A stretch of DNA of 64,000 bases, taken from assembly GCA_035507035.1 (NCBI GenBank), contig DATJOJ010000028.1, forward strand, positions 1-64,000. The letters run 5' to 3'. A program made the translations under genes and the position numbers. The notes below the pieces were generated by a model. The model made no database searches. It was not told the origin of the DNA and saw only the letters and a list, made by a program, of their open reading frames with translations. The DNA is from DATJOJ01 sp035507035. GTDB taxonomy: Bacteria; Acidobacteriota; Terriglobia; Terriglobales; Acidobacteriaceae. The first letter of the stretch is position 1. Every line of letters starts with the position of its first letter. Of this stretch, positions 34,104 to 42,847 are shown piece by piece.

Positions 34104-36407
34104 TCAATCCGCGCTCGCAAACACCTTCCCGCTCTCTACCGGCGCACACCGCAAGCATTCTTCCGCATCCACCACCGCCAGCGCCGTGCTGTTCACGATG
34201 TCCTCAACTTCCGCGCCGCGCGGCAGCAAGTACACCGGTTTGCTCAATCCGGTAAGAATCGGCCCGATGGCTTCCACGCCGCCCACGCGCATCAGCAGCT
34301 TGTAAGCAATGTTTGCTGAATTGAGATCGGGGAAGATGAGCACATTCGCCCCTTCGCCCTTGAGCGGTGAAAACGGATATTCGCGCTCGATGATCTCCGG
34401 CAACAACGCCGTGTCCGCCATCACTTCGCCGTCAATAATCAGCGACGGATCTCGCTGCTTCACCAGGTCCGCCGCGCGCCGCACTTTCTCGCACTGCGGG
34501 TGCTTGGTGCTGCCAAAATTCGAGAACGACAGCATCGCCACCCGCGGCGTCACATCGAAGTGCCGCGCCGCTTCCGCCGCGCACAGCGCGATTTCCGCCA
34601 GGTCCTCCGCCGTCGGATCAATGTTCACGGTGCAATCGGCCAGGAATAGCATCTCGCGCTTCTTGGTCACCAACGCATACACGCCGGCAACTTTGTGCAT
34701 GCCGTCGCGTAGTTTGATAATCTGCAGCGCCGGCCGGATCGTATCCGGATAATGTTGCGTGATGCCCGAGACCAGCGCATCCGCGTCGCCCATGTGCACC
34801 ATCAGCGATCCGAAGATGTTCTTGTTATCGATCAGCTCGCGCGCCTCCGAGAGCGTCACTCCGCGCCGTTGCCGCAGCCAGTAAAGCTCCTGCGTGTAAA
34901 CTTCTCGCCACGTCGAGGTCGCTGGATCGACAATCTCCATGCCATTCAGCGAAACTCCCAGCCCCGCCGCCCGCGTCCGTATCGTATGCGAGTCACCGAC
35001 CAGAAGCGGCTTGGCGATTTTTTCGTCGACCAAAATGTGCGCGGCACGCAGCACTTTGTCGTTTTCTCCTTCTGGAAACGCCACCCGCTTGGGATGAGCT
35101 TGTGCTTTATGAATGACGAACCGCATCACCTCATGCGCGCGCCCCAGTCGCTTTTCGAGTTGCTCGCGATATTCCGCAATGTCGACCGGTTCGAGCGCAA
35201 CGCCTGTATCCATCGCCGCCTGCGCCACCGCCGACGCCTCCCACACCAGCACTCGCGGATCGAATGGCTTGGGAATGATGTAATCCGGTCCGAACGCGAA
35301 CCGTTCCGCCCCATACGCGCGGCAAACCGAATCCGGCACATCTTCCTTGGTGAGATTGGCAAGCGCTTTCGTCGCCGCAATCTTCATTTCTTCATTGATC
35401 GCCGTGGCGTGAACATCCAGCGCTCCGCGGAAAATAAACGGGAAACCGAGCACGTTGTTCACCATGTTGGGATAGTCGGATCGGCCGGTGCAGGCGATGA
35501 TATCTTTTCTTGCCGCCCGCATTTCCTCATATGTAATCTCGGGATCGGGATTCGCCATGGCAAAAAGAATCGGTTTCGCCGCCATCGACTTCAGCATCTC
35601 CGAAGTGAACGCACCCTTCACTGACAGGCCAACCAGCACATCGGCACCTTCGACCACCTCCGCCAAACTGCGCAGGTTCGTATCTTGCGCAAAGCGCTCC
35701 TTGTAAGGATTCATTCCTTCGGTGCGGCCCTTGTAAAGCAAACCCTTGGTATCACAGATGAAGATGTTTTCCTTCTTCACTCCCAACCGCACGTAATGTT
35801 CCGCCGAAGCGATTCCCGAGGCGCCCGCGCCGTTGAACACTACCTTGACTTTGGAAATGTCCTTGCCAACCAGTTCTAACGCATTGATCAACGCCGCTCC
35901 GGTGATGATCGCCGTGCCATGCTGATCATCGTGAAACACCGGGATCTTCATCGTCTTCTTCAACGTCTCTTCGATGTAAAAGCATTCCGGTGCCTTGATG
36001 TCTTCAAGATTGATGCCGCCAAAGGTTGGCTCCAGCAGTTGGCAGACTTTAATAATGTCGTCGGGATTGTGGCTGTTGATCTCGATGTCAAAAACGTTGA
36101 CATCGGCAAACCGTTTGAACAGTACGGCTTTTCCTTCCATTACCGGCTTGCCGGCGATCGCCCCGATGTCGCCCAGTCCCAGCACCGCCGTCCCGTTGGT
36201 TACCACTGCAACCAAATTTCCGCGTCCGGTATAGCGAAACGCATCGTGGGGGTTCTTGTTGATTGCCAGACACGGCTCGGCCACTCCTGGCGTATAAGCT
36301 AAACTCAGTTCTCGTGCCGTACGGCAAGCCTTGGTCGGGGTGACTTCGATTTTCCCCGGCGTGGGTAGTGCATGATAATCCAGTGCCTCTTTTTTCGATA
36401 CCGGCAT
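34104..36407 (-). CDS. maeB: NADP-type malic enzyme with phosphotransacetylase domain
   Basis: This 767-residue enzyme decarboxylates malate to pyruvate, making NAD(P)H. The N-terminal half (about 1-430) has AYTPGVAEPCLAI, VTNGTAVLGLGDIG and VFNGAGASGIA, the nucleotide-binding site. The C-terminal half (about 440-760) is the phosphotransacetylase-like domain (VAFPEGENDKVLRAA, LSFSNFGSTKHP) that makes the MaeB type hexameric and regulated by acetyl-CoA in relatives. It is the last gene of the operon starting at 42017. Pyruvate production would fit with the ornithine aminotransferase before it. A hairpin and AGGAGGA precede the start. Confidence 0.95.
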   Translation of the reverse strand: MPVSKKEALDYHALPTPGKIEVTPTKACRTARELSLAYTPGVAEPCLAINKNPHDAFRYTGRGNLVAVVTNGTAVLGLGDIGAIAGKPVMEGKAVLFKRFADVNVFDIEINSHNPDDIIKVCQLLEPTFGGINLEDIKAPECFYIEETLKKTMKIPVFHDDQHGTAIITGAALINALELVGKDISKVKVVFNGAGASGIASAEHYVRLGVKKENIFICDTKGLLYKGRTEGMNPYKERFAQDTNLRSLAEVVEGADVLVGLSVKGAFTSEMLKSMAAKPILFAMANPDPEITYEEMRAARKDIIACTGRSDYPNMVNNVLGFPFIFRGALDVHATAINEEMKIAATKALANLTKEDVPDSVCRAYGAERFAFGPDYIIPKPFDPRVLVWEASAVAQAAMDTGVALEPVDIAEYREQLEKRLGRAHEVMRFVIHKAQAHPKRVAFPEGENDKVLRAAHILVDEKIAKPLLVGDSHTIRTRAAGLGVSLNGMEIVDPATSTWREVYTQELYWLRQRRGVTLSEARELIDNKNIFGSLMVHMGDADALVSGITQHYPDTIRPALQIIKLRDGMHKVAGVYALVTKKREMLFLADCTVNIDPTAEDLAEIALCAAEAARHFDVTPRVAMLSFSNFGSTKHPQCEKVRRAADLVKQRDPSLIIDGEVMADTALLPEIIEREYPFSPLKGEGANVLIFPDLNSANIAYKLLMRVGGVEAIGPILTGLSKPVYLLPRGAEVEDIVNSTALAVVDAEECLRCAPVESGKVFASAD

Positions 36408-36417
36408 GATTCCTCCT

Positions 36418-36434
36418 CACGAACCTGGTTCGTG
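36418..36434. repeat. Near-perfect hairpin before maeB
   Basis: CACGAACC-T-GGTTCGTG forms an eight-base stem between rocD and maeB, just before the maeB Shine-Dalgarno site AGGAGGA. It may be an operon-internal stabiliser or weak attenuator. No T-run follows. Confidence 0.4.
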
Positions 36435-36460
36435 ATCGATAAATTTGTTACGCGAAACTC

Positions 36461-37681
36461 CTACGACTTCTTCTCGATAACCTTCCGAATCCGCTCGAAT
36501 GCCCAATCAATTTCCTCGCGGCTGATGATCAAGGGCGGCGCAATGCGGATCACACGGTCGTGCGTCTCTTTGCACAAAATTCCCTGATCCTTCAACGCCT
36601 CGCAGTACGGCCGCGCGGGGCTGTTCAGTTCAATCCCAATCCACAACCCTTTGCCGCGAACTTCTTTCAGGTCGGAGGAGCGCAGTGTCTTCAGCAAGCT
36701 GAGGAAGTACGCGCCCATCTCCGCCGATTTTTCGACCATCTTTTCTTCGATCAAAACACGCAGCGCCGCGCGCGCAATCGCACATCCCAACGGATTTCCT
36801 CCGAATGTGCTGCCATGATCGCCCGGCTTGAACACGCCGAGAATTTCCCTGGAAGCCAGCACGGCCGACACGGGATAGAATCCGCCTGCCAGTGCCTTGC
36901 CCACGATCAGCACATCCGGCGTAATTCCCTCATACATGTATGCAAACAGCTTGCCTGTACGGCCCAGGCCAGATTGAATTTCATCCGTCATCAACAGCAC
37001 ACGGTTTTCCTTGCAGATTTCTGCCGCCCGCTTCAAAAATCCCTTCGGTGGAATCACGATTCCCGCTTCCCCTTGAATTGGCTCAACCAAAAACGCGCAG
37101 GTGTTAGGCGTGATCGCATTGCGCAACGCCTGAATGTCTCCGAACGGAACAACCTTGAACCCCGTGGTGAATGGCCCAAATCCATCGCGGTATTGTTCGT
37201 CCGTTGAGAAGCTGATCACGGTCACGGTACGTCCGTGAAAATTATTGGCGCAGACAATGATTTCGGCCTTGTCCTGCGGAATGCCCTTGGCCTTATATCC
37301 CCATTTGCGCGCGGTTTTCACCGCGGTCTCGACCGCCTCCGCGCCCGAATTCATCAACAGCGCCATTTCGAAGCCGGTCAGATCATGCAGGTCTTTGTAG
37401 AGAGGTCCAAGCTGATCGTTGCGAAATGCGCGCGAAGTCAGCGTTACCTTCGACGCCTGTTCAATAAGCGTCGCGAGAATCTTGGGATGGCAATGTCCCT
37501 GGTTCAGCGCCGAATACGCCGCGAGACAATCAAGATAGCGCTTGCCCTCGGTGTCATAAACCCAAACTCCCTCACCGCGCTCAATCACCACATCCAGCGG
37601 ATGATAGTTGTGCGCTCCGTATTGATTTTCCAGTTCCACGAATTCCTGCGTCTGTTTCCGATTCACAACTTCGGTTGCCAT
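36461..37681 (-). CDS. rocD: Ornithine aminotransferase
   Basis: This 406-residue class III aminotransferase moves the delta-amino group of ornithine to 2-oxoglutarate, giving glutamate semialdehyde. Motifs include LNSGAEAVETA, NNFHGRT, LLMTDEIQSGLGRTGKLFAY (the PLP Asp region) and VLIVGKALAGG with the PLP Lys. GSTFGGNPLGCA and a C-terminal RIAPPLIIS also fit RocD. It lies 20 bases after the ATCase-like gene in the operon. Its product is the substrate of PruA at 21436. Confidence 0.93.
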   Translation of the reverse strand: MATEVVNRKQTQEFVELENQYGAHNYHPLDVVIERGEGVWVYDTEGKRYLDCLAAYSALNQGHCHPKILATLIEQASKVTLTSRAFRNDQLGPLYKDLHDLTGFEMALLMNSGAEAVETAVKTARKWGYKAKGIPQDKAEIIVCANNFHGRTVTVISFSTDEQYRDGFGPFTTGFKVVPFGDIQALRNAITPNTCAFLVEPIQGEAGIVIPPKGFLKRAAEICKENRVLLMTDEIQSGLGRTGKLFAYMYEGITPDVLIVGKALAGGFYPVSAVLASREILGVFKPGDHGSTFGGNPLGCAIARAALRVLIEEKMVEKSAEMGAYFLSLLKTLRSSDLKEVRGKGLWIGIELNSPARPYCEALKDQGILCKETHDRVIRIAPPLIISREEIDWAFERIRKVIEKKS

Positions 37682-37701
37682 GTCACTCTCCTCGATTCCT
37701 G

Positions 37702-38655
37702 TTAGTCCAGCAACATCGTCAGCAATGCCATCCGCACATAAAGTCCGTTTCGCGCCTGGCGGAAATACAACGCCCGGGGATCGTCATCCACCGACTTGTC
37801 CAGTTCCACGGTCCGCGGCAACGGATGCAGGATCAGCGCATCCGGTTTCATCCGCTGCACCACCGCCGAATTGATCGCATACGGCTTCAAGCTTTCCGCA
37901 TCTCGCACTCGGTCCGGCCGAATTCGCGTCTGATACACAACGTCTACTTCCCCGATCACCCTTTCCAGGTCCGCTTCCAATTCGTAACCAACGTTGTGTT
38001 CGTCGAGATAATCCAAAATGTCCGACTTCATCTGCAGTTCCGGCGGGCTCACAAAAAACATCTTCACGCGATCAAACTTCGCGAGCAGATACGCCAGCGA
38101 TCTTGCAGTCCGTCCTTTATCCAGTTCTCCGACAATCGCAATGCTCAGCCCATCCAGCGGCCGCTCGCGATAAATGGTGTAAAGATCCAGCAGCGCCTGC
38201 GTCGGATGCTGTCCGCCCGCCCCATCTCCCGCATTGATCACCGGCACCGAGGAAACCTGCGCCGCCCGCTCTGCCCCGCCTTCTTCGTGATGGCGAATCA
38301 CGATCACATCCGAATAGCCGCTGATGATGCGGATCGAATCTTCGACTTGCTCGCCTTCCACTTCCGAAGAAAATGCCTGCGCCTGCTCGGTTGAAAGCAC
38401 GCGGCCGCCTAGGCGATGCATGGCCGCTTCGAAGGAAAGCCGCGTGCGCGTCGAAGGCGCATAAAAAAGCGTCGCCATGATGCGGTTCTGGAAATCGAGC
38501 GACCCTCCCCGCGCCACCACGTGTTCCATCCCTCGCGAACGGTCAAATAATTCCATCAGCACTGGCAGCGTGAACTGCTGCGATTCCACCACGTGCCGCA
38601 GCTTCATCTCGTGCTTCGCTCCGTTTGTCCGTACCCATGGCGTCATCGTCGTCAT
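37702..38655 (-). CDS. ATCase-like carbamoyltransferase with altered substrate site
   Basis: The 317-residue protein aligns with aspartate carbamoyltransferase. The carbamoyl-phosphate site is intact: STRTR, IRHHEEG (R105), HPTQ (H134) and HPLPR. In the 80s loop, Lys84 is Glu (SSEVEGEQVEDS). The aspartate-site Gln231 is Arg (YQTRIRPDR); both differ from E. coli PyrB and should disfavour aspartate. It is flanked by carbamate kinase and ornithine aminotransferase with no pyrimidine gene. Its start overlaps the kinase stop by four bases and has GGGAGGG upstream. It may carbamoylate, or decarbamoylate, a different amino compound. Confidence 0.85.
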   Translation of the reverse strand: MTTMTPWVRTNGAKHEMKLRHVVESQQFTLPVLMELFDRSRGMEHVVARGGSLDFQNRIMATLFYAPSTRTRLSFEAAMHRLGGRVLSTEQAQAFSSEVEGEQVEDSIRIISGYSDVIVIRHHEEGGAERAAQVSSVPVINAGDGAGGQHPTQALLDLYTIYRERPLDGLSIAIVGELDKGRTARSLAYLLAKFDRVKMFFVSPPELQMKSDILDYLDEHNVGYELEADLERVIGEVDVVYQTRIRPDRVRDAESLKPYAINSAVVQRMKPDALILHPLPRTVELDKSVDDDPRALYFRQARNGLYVRMALLTMLLD

Positions 38656-39650
38656 CGCCGCCCTCCCACTGGAAGCTCGATGGGCTGCTGCCACGTGAGC
38701 TTCGCCTGCTCGCGCCCGGAAAGAACGTGTGTTCCCGCATGTCCCGCCACCGCTTCCCGCAAGTGCTCGCACGAGGTGACAATTGCCTCGCGCCCACCGT
38801 CGCGCAGGAATCGCAACACCGATTCCACCTTCGGCCCCATATTTCCTGGCGGAAACTGGCCCGCTTGCAAATGTTCCTGCAACTCCTCTGCACCTACTCG
38901 CAGCAACGGTCTTTGGGTTGGCTTCTTGTAGTCCAGGTAGACATACGTCGCGTCCGTCGAAATCACAAATTGATCCACTCCCAGCAGGGAAGCCAGCAGC
39001 GCCGACGCGCGATCTTTATCGATGACCGCATCCACTCCTTCCAACTTTTCGCCATTCCACACCACCGGAATGCCGCCGCCGCCGCAGGCAATGACCAGCA
39101 CGCCCCGCTCCGCCAGGTCCCGAATAACTTCGAACTCCACGATCTCAATCGGCTCCGGCGATGGCACCACGCGCCGGTAGCCACGCGCCGCGTCTTCCAC
39201 GATCTCCCAGCCAAATTGCCGCTTGCGCTCGTCCGCTTCCGCGCGCGAATAAAACGGCCCAATCGGTTTTGTCGGCCGTTTCATCGCCGGATCTTCCGAA
39301 GAAACCACGCTCTGCGTCACCACCGTGACTACCGCCGTATTCATCCCAGCGATTTTCAACTCCGTTTCGAGCGCCTGTTGCAGCAGATATCCAATCTCGC
39401 CCTGCGTCGCCGCATCGCAAACATCCAGCGGATGTCCGGGCACCTGGTTCGCTGCCCGCTCCGATCGCAGCAGGGCCGCCCCTACCTGCGGTCCATTCCC
39501 ATGTGTCAGCACAATTTGGTATCCCGCCTGGCACAGTCCTACAATCTCTACCGCCGTCCGCCGCGCATTCGCCCGCTGCTCGGCTACAGTCCCTTTCTCT
39601 CCCGCGCGAATCAGGGAATTCCCGCCCACGGCAAGTAGCATCGTCTTCAT
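38652..39650 (-). CDS. arcC: Carbamate kinase
   Basis: Carbamate kinase converts carbamoyl phosphate and ADP to ATP and carbamate. The 332-residue protein has the family start LLAVGGNSLIRAGEKG, then LTHGNGPQVG, ACGGGGIPV, the VIDKDRASALLA ATP site and FPPGNMGPKVESVLRFL near the end. It follows the ornithine carbamoyltransferase by about 55 bases and overlaps the ATCase-like gene by four, so they are clearly translationally coupled. Together they can harvest ATP from a ureido compound such as citrulline. Confidence 0.95.
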   Translation of the reverse strand: MKTMLLAVGGNSLIRAGEKGTVAEQRANARRTAVEIVGLCQAGYQIVLTHGNGPQVGAALLRSERAANQVPGHPLDVCDAATQGEIGYLLQQALETELKIAGMNTAVVTVVTQSVVSSEDPAMKRPTKPIGPFYSRAEADERKRQFGWEIVEDAARGYRRVVPSPEPIEIVEFEVIRDLAERGVLVIACGGGGIPVVWNGEKLEGVDAVIDKDRASALLASLLGVDQFVISTDATYVYLDYKKPTQRPLLRVGAEELQEHLQAGQFPPGNMGPKVESVLRFLRDGGREAIVTSCEHLREAVAGHAGTHVLSGREQAKLTWQQPIELPVGGRR

Positions 39651-39705
39651 AGTGAAGTAGTCAGCGATTCCGACCAGACTCGAAGACCATTGAGCATTCG
39701 CGCGA

Positions 39706-40677
39706 CTACGCGTGAACCAATTCGTGCAACTCCGCCAAGTCCGGCAGCTTTAGGAACTCGCCCTTCATCATTTCCAGCATGATGGCCTTCTGCGCATGCA
39801 GTCGGTTCTCCGCCTGCTGAAACACCATCGAGTGCGGCGAGTCAATGACCTCATTCGTGACTTCCATTCCTCGATGCGCCGGCAGACAATGCAGGAAAAT
39901 CGCGTCGCGCTTTGCATGGTGAAACAACGCTCGGTTCACCTGATACGGCCGAAAAATCTCGTTCCGTTTCTGCGCCTCGGCTTCTTGCCCCATGCTGGCC
40001 CAGACGTCGGTGTATACAACGTCGGCGTCCGCAACTGCCTCGCCCGGATCGTTCGTGATCGTGCAGCTTCCGTGCGCCTCTTCGCATCTCCAGCATGCCC
40101 ACTCCAGCGCCTCCGCCTTCGGTTCATAGCCCGGCGGCGTCGCTACCCACACATTCACTCCGAGCTGTGCTCCCGCAAACATCAGCGAGTGCGCCACGTT
40201 GTTTCCGTCGCCGATGAACGCAACCTTCAGCCCCTCAAGATTGCCTTTGCACTCCCACATGGTCAGATAATCGGCCATCGCCTGGCAGGGGTGGCTGTAA
40301 TCCGTAAGCCCGTTGATCACCGGGATTCGCGCATACCCCGCCATCTGCTCGACAGTCTCGTGCGCGAAGGTGCGAATCATGATCGCCTGCACCATGCGCT
40401 CAAGATTCTTCGCCACGTCGTACACCGATTCCCGTTTGCCCAGGTTGATTTCCGCCGGCGAAAGATAAATCGAGAATCCCCCGAGCTGCTGGATGCCAAC
40501 ATCGAAGCTCACCCTTGTGCGCAGCGACGGCTTCTCGAAGATCATGGCCAGCGTCTGCCCCTTGAGCGCTTCGCCGTAAGTGGTCGGATGCATCTTCACC
40601 TGCCGCCCCAGAATGAGCAGGTACTGAATCTCCGACGGCGAAAAGTCCTTAATCGAAAGAAAGTCTTTGCCCGTCAT
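39706..40677 (-). CDS. argF: Ornithine carbamoyltransferase
   Basis: OTCase catalyses ornithine + carbamoyl phosphate to citrulline, or the reverse. The 323-residue protein has EKPSLRTRVSFDVG (carbamoyl phosphate), IRTFAH, HPCQAMAD, the ornithine loop DVWASMGQE and HCLPAHRG near the end. The ATG at 40677 starts just before the upstream gene stop at 40680. Since carbamate kinase and ornithine aminotransferase follow, the catabolic direction is favoured, although the paralogue could serve arginine synthesis. No arginine deiminase gene is nearby. Confidence 0.93.
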   Translation of the reverse strand: MTGKDFLSIKDFSPSEIQYLLILGRQVKMHPTTYGEALKGQTLAMIFEKPSLRTRVSFDVGIQQLGGFSIYLSPAEINLGKRESVYDVAKNLERMVQAIMIRTFAHETVEQMAGYARIPVINGLTDYSHPCQAMADYLTMWECKGNLEGLKVAFIGDGNNVAHSLMFAGAQLGVNVWVATPPGYEPKAEALEWACWRCEEAHGSCTITNDPGEAVADADVVYTDVWASMGQEAEAQKRNEIFRPYQVNRALFHHAKRDAIFLHCLPAHRGMEVTNEVIDSPHSMVFQQAENRLHAQKAIMLEMMKGEFLKLPDLAELHELVHA

Positions 40678-40679
40678 CA

Positions 40680-42017
40680 CTAGACCCCCGCGTGGGCCGG
40701 TGCGTGCTCTTGCGCAAACTTTGCGATGAGCCGCGCCAGTCCCGGTTGAACTAGCTCTTCCACTTCGTAGGTCACGCGCAGGTGAGGCTTGTCAATTTTG
40801 ATCACCCGCGTCAGGTCAATCGGCGTCGCAATCAGCACCAGATCGCATGGCGTTTGCCGGATCGTTTCTTCTAGTTCATGCCGTTGCATCGCGCTATATC
40901 CCATTGCCGGAAGAAGACTGGTCAAGTGGGTGTACTTGGCAAATGTTCCGCGAATCGATCCCACCGCATACGGCCGAGGATCGACCAATTCCGCCGCTTC
41001 ACACTTTCGCGCCGCAACTACTCCCGCCCCGTAGGGCATTTCGCCGTGCGTGAGCGTTGGCCCGTCTTCGACCACCAACACTCGCTTGCCCTTAACCAGG
41101 TCTGGCGTCGTCACCGTCACCTGGCACGCCGTCTCAAATACCACCGCTTTCGGATTGCACAGCTTGATGTTTTGCCGCACCGTCTCGATATCGTGCGCTT
41201 GTGCGGTATCGACTTTGTTGATTACGATCACGTCCGCGCGCCGCAGATTCACCTCGCCCGGGAAGTAAGCAAGTTCATGTCCCGGCCGGTGCGGATCGAC
41301 CACCACAATCTCCAAATCCGAAACATAGAACGGCGTGTCGTTGTTTCCGCCATCCCACAAGATCACATCGGCTTCTTTTTCCGCGCTGCGCAGAATCTTG
41401 TCGTAATCCACGCCCGCATAAACGATCGTCCCTTGGCGAATATGCGGCTCATACTCTTCCCGCTCCTCGATCGTGCACTGCTGCGCGTCGAGGTCTTCCA
41501 TGGTTGCGAATCTCTGTACCGCCTGCGCCGCCAGATCGCCATACGGCATGGGATGTCGAATCACAACCGTCTTCAATCCCTGATGCCGTAACTCCGACGC
41601 CACTAAACGTGACACCGGGCTCTTGCCACACCCCGTTCGCACCGCGCAGACCGATACCACCGGAACTTCCGCTTTGAGTTGGGTATGCTCAGCGCCGAGC
41701 AGCCAGAAATCCGCGCCCACTGCTAATGCGCGGGAAGCTAAATGCATCAGGCTCGGGTAAGAAACATCGCTGTAGGAGAAGACCACCGTGTCGATTTCTG
41801 AATCGGCGATCAGACGCTCCAATTCTTTCTCTTCATAGATCGGAATCCCGCTAGGGTATAAACGTCCGGCCAGTTCCGCTGGATAACGGCGCCCGGCGAT
41901 GTCGGGAATCTGGTTAGCGGTAAAAGCTACAACCTGGTAATCGAGATTATTGCGAAAGACTACGTTGAAATTATGAAAATCCCGGCCGGCCGCGCCCAGG
42001 ATCAAGACTTTTTTCAT
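40680..42017 (-). CDS. COG2403-type GTPase / CpgS-like protein
   Basis: The 445-residue protein is related to cyclic 2,3-diphosphoglycerate synthetase and to COG2403 predicted GTPases. The N terminus is a Rossmann-like domain (KKVLILGAAGRDFHNFN). A P-loop AVRTGCGKSPVS (about residues 128-139) begins the nucleotide-binding part, with INKVDTAQAHD as a candidate NKxD motif. Its role with carbamoyltransferases is not established; COG2403 genes are seen beside carbamate kinase in other bacteria, from memory. It heads the six-gene operon and is divergent from the secreted protein at 42219. Confidence 0.8.
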   Translation of the reverse strand: MKKVLILGAAGRDFHNFNVVFRNNLDYQVVAFTANQIPDIAGRRYPAELAGRLYPSGIPIYEEKELERLIADSEIDTVVFSYSDVSYPSLMHLASRALAVGADFWLLGAEHTQLKAEVPVVSVCAVRTGCGKSPVSRLVASELRHQGLKTVVIRHPMPYGDLAAQAVQRFATMEDLDAQQCTIEEREEYEPHIRQGTIVYAGVDYDKILRSAEKEADVILWDGGNNDTPFYVSDLEIVVVDPHRPGHELAYFPGEVNLRRADVIVINKVDTAQAHDIETVRQNIKLCNPKAVVFETACQVTVTTPDLVKGKRVLVVEDGPTLTHGEMPYGAGVVAARKCEAAELVDPRPYAVGSIRGTFAKYTHLTSLLPAMGYSAMQRHELEETIRQTPCDLVLIATPIDLTRVIKIDKPHLRVTYEVEELVQPGLARLIAKFAQEHAPAHAGV

Positions 42018-42082
42018 GGCATCCCCCGCATAGAGCTGACAACTTATCTTCCTTCGCGCCTGTAGTTATGGGCAGTGCTGCA

Positions 42083-42153
42083 TGTCACTTGCGCCTGTGA
42101 CCGATTGGCAGGGCGGAGTGACCGGCTTCCGCAGCTTTGTGACCCCAGTCACT
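42083..42153. promoter_or_regulatory. Phased GTGACC direct repeats in a divergent control region
   Basis: GTGACC occurs at 42097, 42118 and 42139, exactly 21 bases (two helical turns) apart. The first also belongs to GTCAC-N8-GTGAC. The region separates the carbamoyl operon (start 42017) from the secreted-protein gene (start 42219). The spacing suggests cooperative binding on one face of the DNA. Confidence 0.5.
42138..42153 (+). promoter_or_regulatory. CRP/FNR-type site before the 42219 gene
   Basis: TGTGA-CCCCAG-TCACT has an AACAAT -10 starting at 42175, 37 bases from the start of the site. This is the same geometry as the sites before the nickel transporter and hypD. The rightward gene at 42219 is the likely target. 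Control of the leftward operon is possible but has no matching -10. Confidence 0.55.
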
Positions 42154-42218
42154 GCGCGCTGGTTACGAGCGGTCAACAATGAACTTGAAGATGGTTACCC
42201 CGCACTGGGGGAGGGTTT

Positions 42219-42542
42219 ATGAAGAAGAGCCTGGTTCTATTCCTGCTTCTGGCCGCAACGCTTTTTGCCTTGGACAGAGCTCTGATCACGGTGAAGTCCG
42301 CCACCGTCAACAACGGCGTGGTGATCGTTACGATTCAGGATTCGGGCAAGACCTACGAGTTGCAGTGCAATCAGTCGTCGGGCAATTGCGTATCACCGAA
42401 GCCGGGCAGCTACGGGATGGTGCGCCTGGAGAAAAACCACGGCATGTACGATTGCGACAACGTAGATCTGTATGCGCAATCCACCGATCCGACAGCCGAA
42501 GACGCTCAGTTGCTGGGCGAGTATTGCATCACGCAGAAGTGA
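42219..42542 (+). CDS. Small secreted protein of unknown function
   Basis: The 107-residue protein starts with a signal peptide (MKKSLVLFLLLAATLFALDRA). The mature part has a beta-rich sequence with four Cys (QCNQ, NCV, YDCDN, EYCI) that could form two disulphides. GGGAGGG lies just before the ATG. No family is recognised. Control by a predicted CRP/FNR site suggests expression with anaerobic or redox genes. Confidence 0.8.
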   Translation: MKKSLVLFLLLAATLFALDRALITVKSATVNNGVVIVTIQDSGKTYELQCNQSSGNCVSPKPGSYGMVRLEKNHGMYDCDNVDLYAQSTDPTAEDAQLLGEYCITQK

Positions 42543-42845
42543 AGCGGCAGGACGTTGTGTATCAGGGCCCGCCCCTCCGCAGCTTGCGAAAAAACCAGAT
42601 TAGCGGAATCGGGAAGGGCACGAGTTTACTCACGACTATTTACTTGACGAAGTATCAATCTTTTGCTAATGTGTCCTCGTAATGGATGCAACCCTTAATC
42701 CTTCCGCGGCTTACCGAGTTCCAAGTCGGGATATTTTTCCTTCAATTTGCGGATCAGTTGCTTACGCAAACCAGCGGCTAGTTTCCGCACTGGAATGCGG
42801 TCAAGTGGATTCTTTTGGGGCTTGCTCTTACGAGGTCTATTAGCC
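42543..42845. promoter_or_regulatory. IS left flank with promoter
   Basis: This gap holds a good sigma-70 promoter, TTGACG (42644-42649), 17 bases, TAATGT (42667-42672), reading toward the transposase. It may drive both the transposase and passenger sequence. Clear terminal inverted repeats for an IS1595 element were not found here or after 43739, so the element ends are unresolved. The promoter spacing is ideal; usage is inference. Confidence 0.5.
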
Positions 42846-42847
42846 AT
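42695..42847 (-). CDS. 50-residue basic protein antisense to the transposase start
   Basis: The frame starts MANRPRKSKPQKNPLDRIPV and ends LELGKPRKD. It is 34% Lys/Arg and overlaps the transposase ATG antiparallel. Basic composition suggests nucleic-acid binding. No family is recognised and there is no strong Shine-Dalgarno site. It may be a passenger frame of the IS or a chance frame. Confidence 0.35.
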   Translation of the reverse strand: MANRPRKSKPQKNPLDRIPVRKLAAGLRKQLIRKLKEKYPDLELGKPRKD

